Program-made: the position numbers and the translations under genes
Assembly: GCA_041581635.1 (NCBI GenBank)
Contig: JBFICW010000007.1
Span: forward strand, 14,432-78,431
Source: Porticoccus sp041581635
Lineage (GTDB): Bacteria; Pseudomonadota; Gammaproteobacteria; Pseudomonadales; Porticoccaceae
Reading direction: 5' to 3'
Length of the DNA stretch: 64,000 nt
The notes under the pieces: model-generated
Told to the model about the DNA's origin: nothing
Seen by the model: the letters and a program-made list of their open reading frames with translations, nothing else
Databases searched by the model: none
In this document: positions 53,374 through 62,139 of the stretch, in pieces
Layout of the letters: each line of letters opens with the position of its first letter
How positions within the stretch are numbered: the first letter of the stretch is position 1

Positions 53374-53401
53374 AGTATATACCACTTTGTCTGGTAGTCA
53401 A
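53374..53401 (-). promoter_or_regulatory. Sigma-70 promoter of the cold-shock gene
   Basis: On the minus strand TTGACT (53401-53396) and TATACT (53379-53374) are 16 bases apart. Transcription would start near 53367, giving a leader of about 150 bases, similar to cspA leaders. The gap 53217-53539 holds this promoter and leader and no other gene that I can see. Confidence 0.6.
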
Positions 53402-53539
53402 CGTGTATTCGTTGCTCTTCTATTCTTATAACCAAAATAAAACAATCGTCTAGGTGCTAACCGCCTAAGCTGCGGTATAGAACTCTCGGTAGTAAATCAG
53501 AAAATGCTTTGGGGGCCCAGTTATTAGCCTTGGAGCACT

Positions 53540-53872
53540 CTAGCCTTCGGGGAATACCACTAAAAGTACACAGCCAGTTTTTGATTGTGGAATATGAGAG
53601 GTGCCGACAGGGTGGTGGATAAACGTACCCGCTTTATAATCGTTTTTTCCATCATTAAATACCCCTGAAATGACAAACACCTGTTCTGGGCCGGGGTCGT
53701 GAATATCTAGCTCTGGATATACAGAGCCGGGTTGGAACTCAACCACAACAACTCTTTTGTTATCTTCACCCAGCCAAAGTACCCGTTGGGTAATGCCTGG
53801 TGCGCCTTCTTCAGGTTCAATGTCCTGCCAATTGGTGGCGACAACACCTTCGAGGTTCATGACTTCGTTCAT
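53540..53872 (-). CDS. Cupin domain protein (ChrR C-terminal-like)
   Basis: A 110-residue single-domain cupin. The motif VVVVEFQPGSVYPELDIHDPGPEQVFVISGVFNDGKNDYKAG supplies the two conserved cupin boxes with metal-binding candidates, followed by HHPVGTSHIPQSKTGCVLLVVFPEG. It resembles the cupin half of ChrR anti-sigma factors but lacks the zinc-binding anti-sigma part. Ligand is unknown. GGAG lies before the ATG. Confidence 0.87.
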   Translation of the reverse strand: MNEVMNLEGVVATNWQDIEPEEGAPGITQRVLWLGEDNKRVVVVEFQPGSVYPELDIHDPGPEQVFVISGVFNDGKNDYKAGTFIHHPVGTSHIPQSKTGCVLLVVFPEG

Positions 53873-53973
53873 GCGTAAGCTCCTTTTTTAGTGATTAGAT
53901 AGACTGCATTTGTGCTCTTGAGTTCATTATAGGCGGAGTGGTGCAGCCTGCAATGTGCTGGCCAATGCTTATT

Positions 53974-54804
53974 TTAGTGGGTAAATAGAAGTTGTAGGTG
54001 GTCTGGCAGTTGGTAACTTTTTTTTGCCCCGTCAATGGGTGATATAAAAGCTAGGTAAGTTGATGACAGGCAGAGGTTGGAAGTATAGGCGCTACTTTGA
54101 CCGTAAAGTCTATCACCCACAATAGGGAAGTGGGCCTCAGATAAGTGTCGTCTGATTTGGTGTTTTCGTCCTGTCTTTATCGTCACGCTAATAAGGGACT
54201 GGTTACTGTCTGGGTTAAATAAAATTCGTTTGGCGTGGCTTAGTGCGGGCTTGTTTTGAATGTCCGATGTCATCGTCAACTCATTGGGGAATTCACCCCA
54301 AACAATGGCCTGGTATATCTTCTCAATCGCGCGATTCTGAAATAGATTAGAAAAGTAGGTCGCCATATTTTTCTGGTGGGCAATAATAATTAAACCCGTG
54401 GCAGCTCTATCAAGTCGATGCACAATAAATGCGGGGCGTTGGGGTTCGAGATTTTTTTCGACCCAGCGATTAATAGTGCAGTGATCTCCCCACTTGGACC
54501 CTTGGCAGAGTACGCCATAGGGTTTATACCAAATACTGTAAGGCCCTTCGTCAGCAATCAGTACGGCATCTTCTGGTCGTTTATCTAAAACAGTCGAATC
54601 AAAATAAATATGTAATTCATCACCGTTTTTTAATAGTTTGTCTGCTCGCCGAATGCGCTGGGTGCCATTGTTTCGGGTCAACCAGACGGCCCCCTTGGTC
54701 ATGGCTTGTTTGATGGATTGGCGGGGAAGGCCCGATGACTCTTCAAGGGCATCTACAGCGGATTTATTTGTATCGTTTATTTTAAGATGCTTTTCAAGTT
54801 TCAC
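53974..54804 (-). CDS. RluA-family 23S/tRNA pseudouridine synthase
   Basis: A 276-residue pseudouridine synthase. An S4-like N-terminal domain (about 15-70) precedes the catalytic domain with the Asp in HRLDRAATGLIIIA, and later TGRKHQIRRHLSEAHFPIVGDRLYG. The signature is RLDRAATGL rather than the more common RLDxxTSG, so the exact RNA target is uncertain. It starts with GTG and overlaps the DUF2835 stop by 4 bases. Confidence 0.9.
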   Translation of the reverse strand: MKLEKHLKINDTNKSAVDALEESSGLPRQSIKQAMTKGAVWLTRNNGTQRIRRADKLLKNGDELHIYFDSTVLDKRPEDAVLIADEGPYSIWYKPYGVLCQGSKWGDHCTINRWVEKNLEPQRPAFIVHRLDRAATGLIIIAHQKNMATYFSNLFQNRAIEKIYQAIVWGEFPNELTMTSDIQNKPALSHAKRILFNPDSNQSLISVTIKTGRKHQIRRHLSEAHFPIVGDRLYGQSSAYTSNLCLSSTYLAFISPIDGAKKSYQLPDHLQLLFTH

Positions 54805-55055
54805 TGGCTTATTCGTTTAACCCCGATGAGCTTATTGTCGTGGTTAAACTGAATCTCAAATAACCCAAAGATTCCATCGTGTGTGAGAAAGCGCCGTACG
54901 GCACTGGCAGGAAACTTGATGTTTATGTTGTCGACAGAACGTACCACGATATTGCTAGCGATCCCCCGATAAAACGCCAGATATTTATTGGCGGGCAGCG
55001 CTAGATGAAAGCGGATACATCGCAGTGAAGAACTCGTGCTCATAGACGCTGTCAT
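54801..55055 (-). CDS. DUF2835 family protein
   Basis: An 84-residue DUF2835 protein with the signature YLAFYRGIASNIVVRSVDNINIKFPASAVRRFLTHDGIFGLFEI. Its Ser-rich first 12 residues may be non-conserved. Function is unknown. It is 16 bases downstream of the nhaA stop and translationally coupled to the pseudouridine synthase. Confidence 0.85.
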   Translation of the reverse strand: MTASMSTSSSLRCIRFHLALPANKYLAFYRGIASNIVVRSVDNINIKFPASAVRRFLTHDGIFGLFEIQFNHDNKLIGVKRISQ

Positions 55056-55071
55056 CTACCTTTAAAGCTGC

Positions 55072-56271
55072 CTACCTAGCGGGGGTGGTTGGGCGAGAGC
55101 CTAAGCAGGCGTTAAGTACGACAAAACCAACAACACCTGAAGCTAATGACCCCAATATAATGCCCAGCCGCTCATCGAACAATAAGTTTACCCCCGTCTC
55201 CTCAAAGGCCAAAGAACCAATGAACAGACTCATCGTAAAGCCGATTCCGCAAAGTGCCGCTGTGCCATATAGGGCTGTCCAGCTCATGTTGTTTGGTAAG
55301 TGTGCAATTTTGAGTTGTATAGAGAGCCAGCAAAATACAAAAATACCAATCTGCTTGCCAAAAAATAAGCCAAGGGATATTCCTATGGGTACCCCATGGA
55401 GTATTTTTTCAGTGCTTACACCGCTAAAACTAATTCCTGCATTGGCAAAAGCAAAAGCTGGCAGAACAAAAAAAGCCACCACCGAGTGCAGGTCGTTCTC
55501 CATACTTTTAAGTGGTGAGAAATCAGGGTTTGACTTTGAGCGGATGGGAATAAATATGGCTAAAATCACCCCGGCAAGTGTTGCGTGAACCCCTGATTTT
55601 AATGTCGCTGTCCACATAACAATACCTATCAAAATATAGGCAGTTTTTGAAACCACATCGAATTTATTAAAAATGATTAATATCGGTATGCACAGTGCAA
55701 CTACAGATAAAGCAGTTATCGAGATTTTTGAGGTATAAAAAAATGCGATGATAATTATCGCCCCGATGTCATCAAATATTGCAAGAGATGCAAGAAATAT
55801 CTTTATTGATATCGGTACCCGAGAGCCAAGCAAGGCCAGAATTCCTAGGGCAAAGGCTATGTCTGTAGCTGCCGGTATAGCCCAGCCTTTTACAGCAAGA
55901 GGATCGTTGTAATTAAAGTAGAGGTAGATCAGTGCTGGAACGGCCATGCCGCCGATGGCGCCTACGCCGGGCAATATAATATTTCGTTTGTCTGACAGTT
56001 CACCCTCAATGAGTTCACGTTTTAACTCGAGGCCAATAAGGAAAAAGAATACTGCCATCAGTCCATCATTAACCCAAAGCAACAAAGGCTTGGCAATTTT
56101 TAATGCCCCAACACGTATTTCAATCGGTGTCGAAAGAAGAAGTTCGTAGTAAGATGCCAGGAATGTATTGGCAATCAATATGGCCAATGCAGCCGATAGA
56201 ATCAGAAGGATTCCGCCAGCAGATTCTTTCTTTAAAAAATCGGTGAGAAAAGAATTCGTCTGATTGTGCAT
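55072..56271 (-). CDS. nhaA: Na+/H+ antiporter NhaA
   Basis: NhaA expels sodium in exchange for protons. The 399-residue protein has about 12 membrane helices. The essential Asp residues are visible in PAATDIAFALGILALLGSRVP and ASLAIFDDIGAIIIIAFFY (paired Asp). The pH-sensing and periplasmic regions are intact. Presence fits a saline habitat. It leads the nhaA-DUF2835-rluA run. Confidence 0.96.
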   Translation of the reverse strand: MHNQTNSFLTDFLKKESAGGILLILSAALAILIANTFLASYYELLLSTPIEIRVGALKIAKPLLLWVNDGLMAVFFFLIGLELKRELIEGELSDKRNIILPGVGAIGGMAVPALIYLYFNYNDPLAVKGWAIPAATDIAFALGILALLGSRVPISIKIFLASLAIFDDIGAIIIIAFFYTSKISITALSVVALCIPILIIFNKFDVVSKTAYILIGIVMWTATLKSGVHATLAGVILAIFIPIRSKSNPDFSPLKSMENDLHSVVAFFVLPAFAFANAGISFSGVSTEKILHGVPIGISLGLFFGKQIGIFVFCWLSIQLKIAHLPNNMSWTALYGTAALCGIGFTMSLFIGSLAFEETGVNLLFDERLGIILGSLASGVVGFVVLNACLGSRPTTPAR

Positions 56272-56317
56272 AACTCTCCTGGAATTCTAATATCGTGAAT
56301 AATTGTTTGACTGGTTG

Positions 56318-56614
56318 TTAAGCAGCCCCATGCCTTTTCAGGGCATTTGCATAATCATCACCGTGACGGTGCTCACTGGCAATGGCCAGTAAGGTTTTAC
56401 CCTTGGGATTTTGTGCATTGATATCATGGCCAGCTTCTCGGAAAAAGCCAAGAAACGTGTCAAAGTTTTCGACTTTCATTCCGCGATAGGCTTTTTCCAG
56501 TAAATGGAAGTCGGGGTTAGTGCCTTCCGGGGCTTCAAGCTCTAGGAAGGTTTTAATGCGCTCATCATCGAAAACTTCGCCGAGAACTTTTTGTTTGTCT
56601 TTTTTAAGTGTCAT
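56318..56614 (-). CDS. PA4642-family small protein
   Basis: A 98-residue protein of the PA4642 family: MTLKKDKQKVLGEVFDDERI at the N-terminus, PDFHLLEKAYRGMKVENFDTFLGFFREAGHDINAQNPKGKTLL in the middle and HRHGDDYANALKRHGA at the end. The second half resembles one ankyrin-like unit. Function is unknown. It lies 23 bases after gatB and may be in the gatCAB transcript. Confidence 0.88.
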   Translation of the reverse strand: MTLKKDKQKVLGEVFDDERIKTFLELEAPEGTNPDFHLLEKAYRGMKVENFDTFLGFFREAGHDINAQNPKGKTLLAIASEHRHGDDYANALKRHGAA

Positions 56615-56637
56615 AATTTTTAAGCTGTGATTAAAAG

Positions 56638-58086
56638 TTAGAGTAAGTCGTTAAGTTTTTTCAGTAGAATTTCATTGACCTGCTGGGGGTTGGCCTGACC
56701 TTTTGAGGCTTTCATAATTTGCCCTACAAAATAACCGAGCATTTTGGGTCGTTTGCTTTCGTCAGCATTGCGGAAGTTGTCCACTTGTTTGTCGCTGTTG
56801 GCGATAACGTCGTCCACCATAGCTTCGATAGCGCCGCTGTCAGAAACCTGTTTTAAGCCTTGAGCTTCTATAATGCTGTCGGCATCGCCGCCGTTATTCC
56901 ACATGCCATCGAAAACTTGCTTGGCCATTTTGCTGGAAATTGTGCCGTCGGCAATGCGTGAAACCATCCCCGCGAGCTGTTCTGCGCTGAGTGGACTGTG
57001 TTTGATAGAGAGGTCGGCAGAGTTTAGCCGAGCTGACAATTCACCCATGATCCAGTTGGCAGTGAGCTTGATATCCCCACTGTTTTTGGCAGCAGTTTCA
57101 AAGTACAGGGCCATGTTGGCATCGCTACCAAGTGCATTGGCATCGTAGCTGGACAAGCCGTACTGCGTCATAAAGCGCGCTTGTCTAGCATCGGGGAGTT
57201 CAGGCAGTTCCTTGCGAATGCTCTCTATATAGTCATCTTCAATGACGACGGGTAATAGGTCGGGGCAGGGGAAGTAACGATAATCGTTGGCCTCCTCTTT
57301 ACTGCGCATGGAGCGTGCTTGTTTGGTGTCTCCATTATAGAGGCGGGTTTCCTGTATGACTTTGCCCCCGTCTTCAATTAGATCTATCTGTCTTTCGACT
57401 TCCAGCTTGATGGCGTCTTCCATAAAGCGGAATGAGTTGAGATTCTTGGTTTCAGTTCGAGTGCCGAGTTCTTCGCCGGGTTTTCTCACCGAAATGTTTA
57501 CGTCAAAGCGCATGGAACCCTGGGACATTTCACCATCGCAGATGCCTAGCGAGGTCACTATGCTGTGCAGTTTTTTGGCAAAGGCAACAGCTTCTTCCGA
57601 GCTGCGCATATCAGGTTCGGAGACAATTTCTACCAGCGGTGTACCTGCGCGATTTAGGTCGATCCCCGACATACCGTGGAAGTCTTCATGGAGCGATTTT
57701 CCCGCATCTTCTTCCAGGTGGGCATGATGAATGCGGATGGTTTTTTTTGTGCCGTCAGCTAGTTCAATTTCAACATGGCCCGGGCCTACAATGGGTTTTT
57801 CCAGCTGAGTGGTTTGGTAGGCCTTGGGGAGATCCGGGTAGAAATAATTTTTTCGTTCAAATACAGAAGTTTTGGCGATGTCGGCATCAATGGCCAGTCC
57901 AAACATGATGGCGTAGCGGTAGGCCTGTTCATTGGGAACAGGTAGTGTGCCAGGCATGGCCAAGTCCAAGGCCGATGCTTGGGTGTTGGGCTCGGCACCG
58001 AAAGTAGTACTTGAACCGGAAAAAATTTTCGATTTCGTGGCTAGTTGCGCGTGCACTTCCAGTCCAATGACGGTTTCCCATTCCAT
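56638..58086 (-). CDS. gatB: Asp/Glu-tRNA amidotransferase subunit B
   Basis: GatB is the kinase/tRNA-binding subunit that activates mischarged Glu-tRNA-Gln or Asp-tRNA-Asn. The 482-residue protein starts MEWETVIGLEVHAQLATKSKIFSG and has LEEDAGKSLHE, IDLNRAGTPLVEIVSEPDM and the C-terminal YqeY-like tail domain ending VNEILLKKLNDLL. The ATG shares one base with the gatA stop; the frame is open to 58134 but that extension is not conserved. Confidence 0.97.
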   Translation of the reverse strand: MEWETVIGLEVHAQLATKSKIFSGSSTTFGAEPNTQASALDLAMPGTLPVPNEQAYRYAIMFGLAIDADIAKTSVFERKNYFYPDLPKAYQTTQLEKPIVGPGHVEIELADGTKKTIRIHHAHLEEDAGKSLHEDFHGMSGIDLNRAGTPLVEIVSEPDMRSSEEAVAFAKKLHSIVTSLGICDGEMSQGSMRFDVNISVRKPGEELGTRTETKNLNSFRFMEDAIKLEVERQIDLIEDGGKVIQETRLYNGDTKQARSMRSKEEANDYRYFPCPDLLPVVIEDDYIESIRKELPELPDARQARFMTQYGLSSYDANALGSDANMALYFETAAKNSGDIKLTANWIMGELSARLNSADLSIKHSPLSAEQLAGMVSRIADGTISSKMAKQVFDGMWNNGGDADSIIEAQGLKQVSDSGAIEAMVDDVIANSDKQVDNFRNADESKRPKMLGYFVGQIMKASKGQANPQQVNEILLKKLNDLL

Positions 58087-59570
58087 TATTTCGCTTCCTC
58101 CAACTCGATACCTTCTGGAGACTGTTTGTGCCAATCGGTGGCTAGTTGGTATTGGTGAGCGACATTCAGCATGCGTGATTCATCAAAGTAGTTGCCGATA
58201 ATTTGTAGGCCAACAGGTTTGTTATCCACAAAACCACAGGGAACTGACATGCCAGGTAGCCCTGCCAGATTGGTGGCGATGGTGTAAATATCTTCCAGGT
58301 ACATGGCGACAGGGTCATTACCCTTTGAGCCAAACTCAAAGGCGGGTGATGGTGACGTTGGCCCCATGATAACGTCGACTTTTTCAAAAGCGTCGACAAA
58401 GTCTTGCTTGATGAGACGGCGAACCTGTTGAGCCTTTCGATAGTAGGCATCGTAGTAGCCAGCGGATAGGCAGTAGGCACCCACCAAAATTCGGCGTTTG
58501 ACTTCTTCGCCAAACCCTTCGGCTCTGGTGCGCATGTACATATCGCGTAAATCTTTTGGGTCTTCACAGCGGTGCCCATAACGGACGCCATCAAACCGTG
58601 ATAGGTTGGCCGAGGCTTCAGCGGGTGCAATTACATAGTAGGCGGGTACCGCAAGCTTGGTATGAGGTAAGCTAATGCCGACGAGTGTGGCGCCTTGTTT
58701 TTCCAGTTCTGCCAAGGCTTTTTGAACGGCTTGTTCAGTTCCCGGGTTTAACCCTTCTTCAAAGTATTCTCTGGGAATGCCAATTTTCAGGCCGTTAAGC
58801 GACTGGTTCAGGTTGGCTGTGTAGTCGGGTACTTCCCGGTCGATGGAGGTGGAGTCTTTAGGGTCAAAGCTCGCCATGACATTCAGCATTAGCGCGCAGT
58901 CTTCAGCTGTTCTTGCCATGGGGCCGCCCTGATCCAGGCTTGAAGCAAAGGCGATCATACCCCAGCGAGATACTCGTCCGTAGGTGGGCTTCAGACCAGT
59001 AATACCGCAGAGTGCTGCGGGCTGACGAATAGATCCGCCGGTATCAGTCGCGGTGGCCCCCGGAGCCAAGTGAGCCGCAATAGCGGCAGCTGAACCGCCG
59101 GATGAGCCGCCGGGAACAGTATTGATGTTCCAGGGGTTTTTCACCGGGCCGTAGAAGCTGGTTTCGTTGGAGGAGCCCATGGCGAACTCGTCCATATTGG
59201 TTTTACCCAAGACCACGGCGCCGGCATTGGCAAAGTTTTCCACTACTGTGGCATCGTAGGGCGGCACGAAGTTGTCGAGCATTTTGGAACCACAACTGGT
59301 GCGAATACCATTGGTGCAGAAAATATCCTTGTGGGCAATGGGTACACCACAGAATGCCGGGGCGTTGCCCTTGGCTCGACGCTGATCGGCCGCTTTTGCC
59401 TGAGTAAGTGCGGAAGCTTCATTGACAGTAATGTAGCTGTTGTATGTGCTGTCTAGCTGCTTAATACGTTTTAGGTAGTGCTGGGTAATTTCCACGCTGG
59501 TGAATTCACCCGCCTCTAGACCGGCGATAATTTCTGCAATGGTTTTGTTGTGCATGATGGAGTCATTCAT
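58086..59570 (-). CDS. gatA: Asp/Glu-tRNA amidotransferase subunit A
   Basis: GatA is the amidase subunit producing ammonia from glutamine. The 494-residue protein has the amidase signature with Lys in GVPIAHKDIFCTNGIRTSCGSKML and the Ser-cisSer-Lys catalytic region GSSGGSAAAIAAHLAPGATATDTGGSIRQPAALCG. With gatB and gatC it forms the complete complex. It is 16 bases after gatC. Confidence 0.98.
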   Translation of the reverse strand: MNDSIMHNKTIAEIIAGLEAGEFTSVEITQHYLKRIKQLDSTYNSYITVNEASALTQAKAADQRRAKGNAPAFCGVPIAHKDIFCTNGIRTSCGSKMLDNFVPPYDATVVENFANAGAVVLGKTNMDEFAMGSSNETSFYGPVKNPWNINTVPGGSSGGSAAAIAAHLAPGATATDTGGSIRQPAALCGITGLKPTYGRVSRWGMIAFASSLDQGGPMARTAEDCALMLNVMASFDPKDSTSIDREVPDYTANLNQSLNGLKIGIPREYFEEGLNPGTEQAVQKALAELEKQGATLVGISLPHTKLAVPAYYVIAPAEASANLSRFDGVRYGHRCEDPKDLRDMYMRTRAEGFGEEVKRRILVGAYCLSAGYYDAYYRKAQQVRRLIKQDFVDAFEKVDVIMGPTSPSPAFEFGSKGNDPVAMYLEDIYTIATNLAGLPGMSVPCGFVDNKPVGLQIIGNYFDESRMLNVAHQYQLATDWHKQSPEGIELEEAK

Positions 59571-59586
59571 GATTTATCGGATTTCC

Positions 59587-59874
59587 TCAATCAATGACTT
59601 TGGGAACCAAGTACAGCCCCGCTTCAGTGGCTGGAGCAATCGCTTGGAATTCGTCCCGGTGATTGATTTCGGTGACTTCGTCGGCGCGCAATCGCTGAAC
59701 CGCGTCCGTTGGGTGTGCCATAGGTTCTACGCCTTCAGTATCGGCTGCCTGTAACTGGTCAACCAGTGCTAGTACGTCGGCGATACTTTGTGTGGTTTCG
59801 GCGATGGTCGCTTCATTGATTTCAATACGTGCCAATTCTGCGAGCTTTTCGATGTCTGCGCGTTCGATAGTCAT
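59587..59874 (-). CDS. gatC: Asp/Glu-tRNA amidotransferase subunit C
   Basis: GatC is the 95-residue helper that holds GatA and GatB together. It begins MTIERADIEKLAELARIEIN and contains VDQLQAADTEGVEPMAHPTDAVQRLRADEVTE, typical of the family. It is the first gene of gatCAB. The 294 bases to the divergent mreB hold no gene; a possible mreB promoter TTGCTC-N17-TAGAGT lies at 60074-60102. Confidence 0.96.
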   Translation of the reverse strand: MTIERADIEKLAELARIEINEATIAETTQSIADVLALVDQLQAADTEGVEPMAHPTDAVQRLRADEVTEINHRDEFQAIAPATEAGLYLVPKVID

Positions 59875-60168
59875 GGTATAGTTTCTGTACTTTGAACAGC
59901 CTGCACTTTGATTAGTTTAAAAGATAAGCTTCGGGACATTTCTGACCCTGGCAAAATGAGAGGCGTAAGGTACCACATCCGCCTTTGCAGGGGTACTCCA
60001 TCAAATAGTTATTAAGGCAGTTGTGACACTGCTTTTGGAGCTGGGCTCTCCTCTGGGTTTAAGCAGTTATAACTTGCTCTGAATCCCCGCGATTGGTAGA
60101 GTTGCGGGTTTTCGGCATCATTAGCGTTTGGGGCGTTTCCCCGGGGCGACCAACAAGGGAAAAGGTAG

Positions 60169-61203
60169 ATGTTTAAAAGATTGCGCGGTGTTTTTTCGAA
60201 TGATCTTTCCATTGATTTGGGTACTGCGAATACGCTGATTTATGTTCGGGAAAAAGGCATCGTGCTCAACGAGCCTTCGGTTGTGGCCATTCGTCACCAT
60301 CAGGGACAAAAAATTGTTGATGCTGTGGGTGTGGAAGCCAAACGGATGCTGGGCCGCACGCCGGGAAATATCACCGCTATTCGCCCACTTAAAGATGGTG
60401 TTATTGCCGACTTTCAGGTCACTGAAAAGATGCTGCAGCACTTTATCAAAAAAGTACATTCCCATAGCTTGATCCCACCCAGTCCTCGTGTGTTGATTTG
60501 TGTGCCCTGTCTGGCTACCGAAGTTGAAAAGCGTGCTATTCGAGAATCTGCCTATAGCGCGGGTGCTCGCGAAGTGTTTTTGATTGAAGAACCCATGGCC
60601 GCAGCGGTCGGGGCAGGAATGCCCGTCGATGAAGCCTGTGGTTCTATGGTGGTGGATATTGGCGGTGGCACCACTGAAATTGCTATTCTCTCTCTCAATG
60701 GTGTGGTGTTTTCCGATTCTGTACGTATTGGTGGTGACCGCTTTGATGAGGCTATCAGCAATTATGTCCGTCGCAAGTACGGCAGTGTGATCGGTGAAAC
60801 TACTGCCGAGCGCATTAAAATGGAAATTGGTAGTGCGTATCCGGCAAATGAGGTGCGTGAGATTGACGTTCGCGGCCGCAATTTGGCAGAAGGTGTGCCA
60901 AAAAGCTTTACTCTGAACAGTGACGAGATTTTAGAAGCTCTTCAGGAACCTCTGGCTGCTATTGTGCAATCAGTTAAACGTGTGTTGGAGCAATCGCCTC
61001 CTGAGTTGGCCTCAGATATAGCAGAAACCGGTGTTGTCTTGACGGGTGGCGGTGCGTTGTTGCGCGATTTGGATCGGCTGCTGACCCATGAAACAGGTTT
61101 GCCTGTCATTGTTGCCGAGGATCCGTTGACCTGTGTTGCTCGTGGTGGTGGTAAGGCGCTGGAAACTATGGATAAGCGTCATATGGATGTCATGTCACCC
61201 TGA
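60169..61203 (+). CDS. mreB: Rod shape-determining protein MreB
   Basis: MreB is the bacterial actin that guides lateral wall synthesis. The 344-residue protein starts MFKRLRGVFSNDLSIDLGTANTLIYV, with the membrane-targeting basic/hydrophobic N-terminus. ATP-binding motifs PSVVAI, VVDIGGGTTEIAILSL and VLTGGGALLRDLD are intact. AAAAGG precedes the ATG. It leads mreBCD-maf-rng, divergent from gatCAB, the order known in Pseudomonas. Confidence 0.98.
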   Translation: MFKRLRGVFSNDLSIDLGTANTLIYVREKGIVLNEPSVVAIRHHQGQKIVDAVGVEAKRMLGRTPGNITAIRPLKDGVIADFQVTEKMLQHFIKKVHSHSLIPPSPRVLICVPCLATEVEKRAIRESAYSAGAREVFLIEEPMAAAVGAGMPVDEACGSMVVDIGGGTTEIAILSLNGVVFSDSVRIGGDRFDEAISNYVRRKYGSVIGETTAERIKMEIGSAYPANEVREIDVRGRNLAEGVPKSFTLNSDEILEALQEPLAAIVQSVKRVLEQSPPELASDIAETGVVLTGGGALLRDLDRLLTHETGLPVIVAEDPLTCVARGGGKALETMDKRHMDVMSP

Positions 61204-61284
61204 TGTTTGTTTTTCAGTATTAATCATAGTGGCGTCACTACTTAGTATTTATTAAACGTTTCACCATACCCGTGAGGTGGCAAC

Positions 61285-62139
61285 ATAAAGAACCTCTTTG
61301 CTAAAGGCCCCTCATCTGCACGACGTATGTTGTTGCTGGCGTTCGTCGCCCTATTTCTTATCCTGCTTGATACCTATACACAATGGCTGAAGCCTGCGCA
61401 TCACTGGTTGGTGGAAGTGACCACACCCATTTATTGGGTAACCAATCTACCCCGTAGAATGAGTGAGCTGGGGGATGAAACCGTAGTGGGTCGCGCCGCT
61501 CTGGAAGACGAGAACGAACGACTACGAACCGAATTGTTGATTCTCAAGGGGCGCATACAGCGAATGTCTGAGCTGGCGGCTGAAAATGTTCGCCTGCGCA
61601 ATCTGCTAAACGCCACCGAATTATTGCAAGACAGTGTGTTGGTGACAGAGTTAATTGGCGTATCGCCGGAGCCTTCTCGTCACACCATCAGAATTAACCG
61701 AGGTGAAGAAAGTGGCGTGTATGTGGGGCAGGCGCTGCTTGATGCCGATGGACTGATGGGTCAAATTATAGAAGTATATCGAAATAGTAGTAAGGCATTA
61801 TTGATTAGCGATAGCTCTCATGCACTTCCCGTCCAGGTATTAAGAAATGGTGTGCGTTCCATTGCTGAAGGCATGGGGGATTATAAGCAGCTGAAATTGA
61901 GGCATGTTTCCCCAACGACGGATATCCGAGTGGGTGATCTACTAGTCAGCTCTGGTCTTGGCGGTCGATATCCGGTGGGTTATCCAGTCGGCAAGGTGAC
62001 AGCGGTAAACACGATGACTGGTTATGCCTACCTGGAGGTATTGCTGGAACCATCTGCTCGTATTGATCGGAGTCGCCATCTACTACTGTTGTTCTCGGCG
62101 ATTGAAAAGCTGGGAGTGAGTGACGATGCCGGAGAGTAA
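61285..62139 (+). CDS. mreC: Rod shape-determining protein MreC, apparent AUA start
   Basis: MreC is the periplasmic beta-barrel partner of MreB, MreD and PBP2. From 61285 the product is 284 residues: IKNLFAKGPSSARRM at the start, a membrane helix (about 15-35), a coiled coil with ENERLRTELL and two beta domains (e.g. GLMGQIIEVY, SSGLGGRYPVGYPVG). The N-terminal NLFAKGPS..RR is the family's normal cytoplasmic start, yet the codon at its head is ATA, not ATG. GAGGTG lies 5 bases upstream, and an in-frame TGA at 61273 excludes any earlier start. The only canonical alternative is ATG 61327, which removes this motif and has no ribosome binding site. Confidence 0.88.
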   Translation: MKNLFAKGPSSARRMLLLAFVALFLILLDTYTQWLKPAHHWLVEVTTPIYWVTNLPRRMSELGDETVVGRAALEDENERLRTELLILKGRIQRMSELAAENVRLRNLLNATELLQDSVLVTELIGVSPEPSRHTIRINRGEESGVYVGQALLDADGLMGQIIEVYRNSSKALLISDSSHALPVQVLRNGVRSIAEGMGDYKQLKLRHVSPTTDIRVGDLLVSSGLGGRYPVGYPVGKVTAVNTMTGYAYLEVLLEPSARIDRSRHLLLLFSAIEKLGVSDDAGE

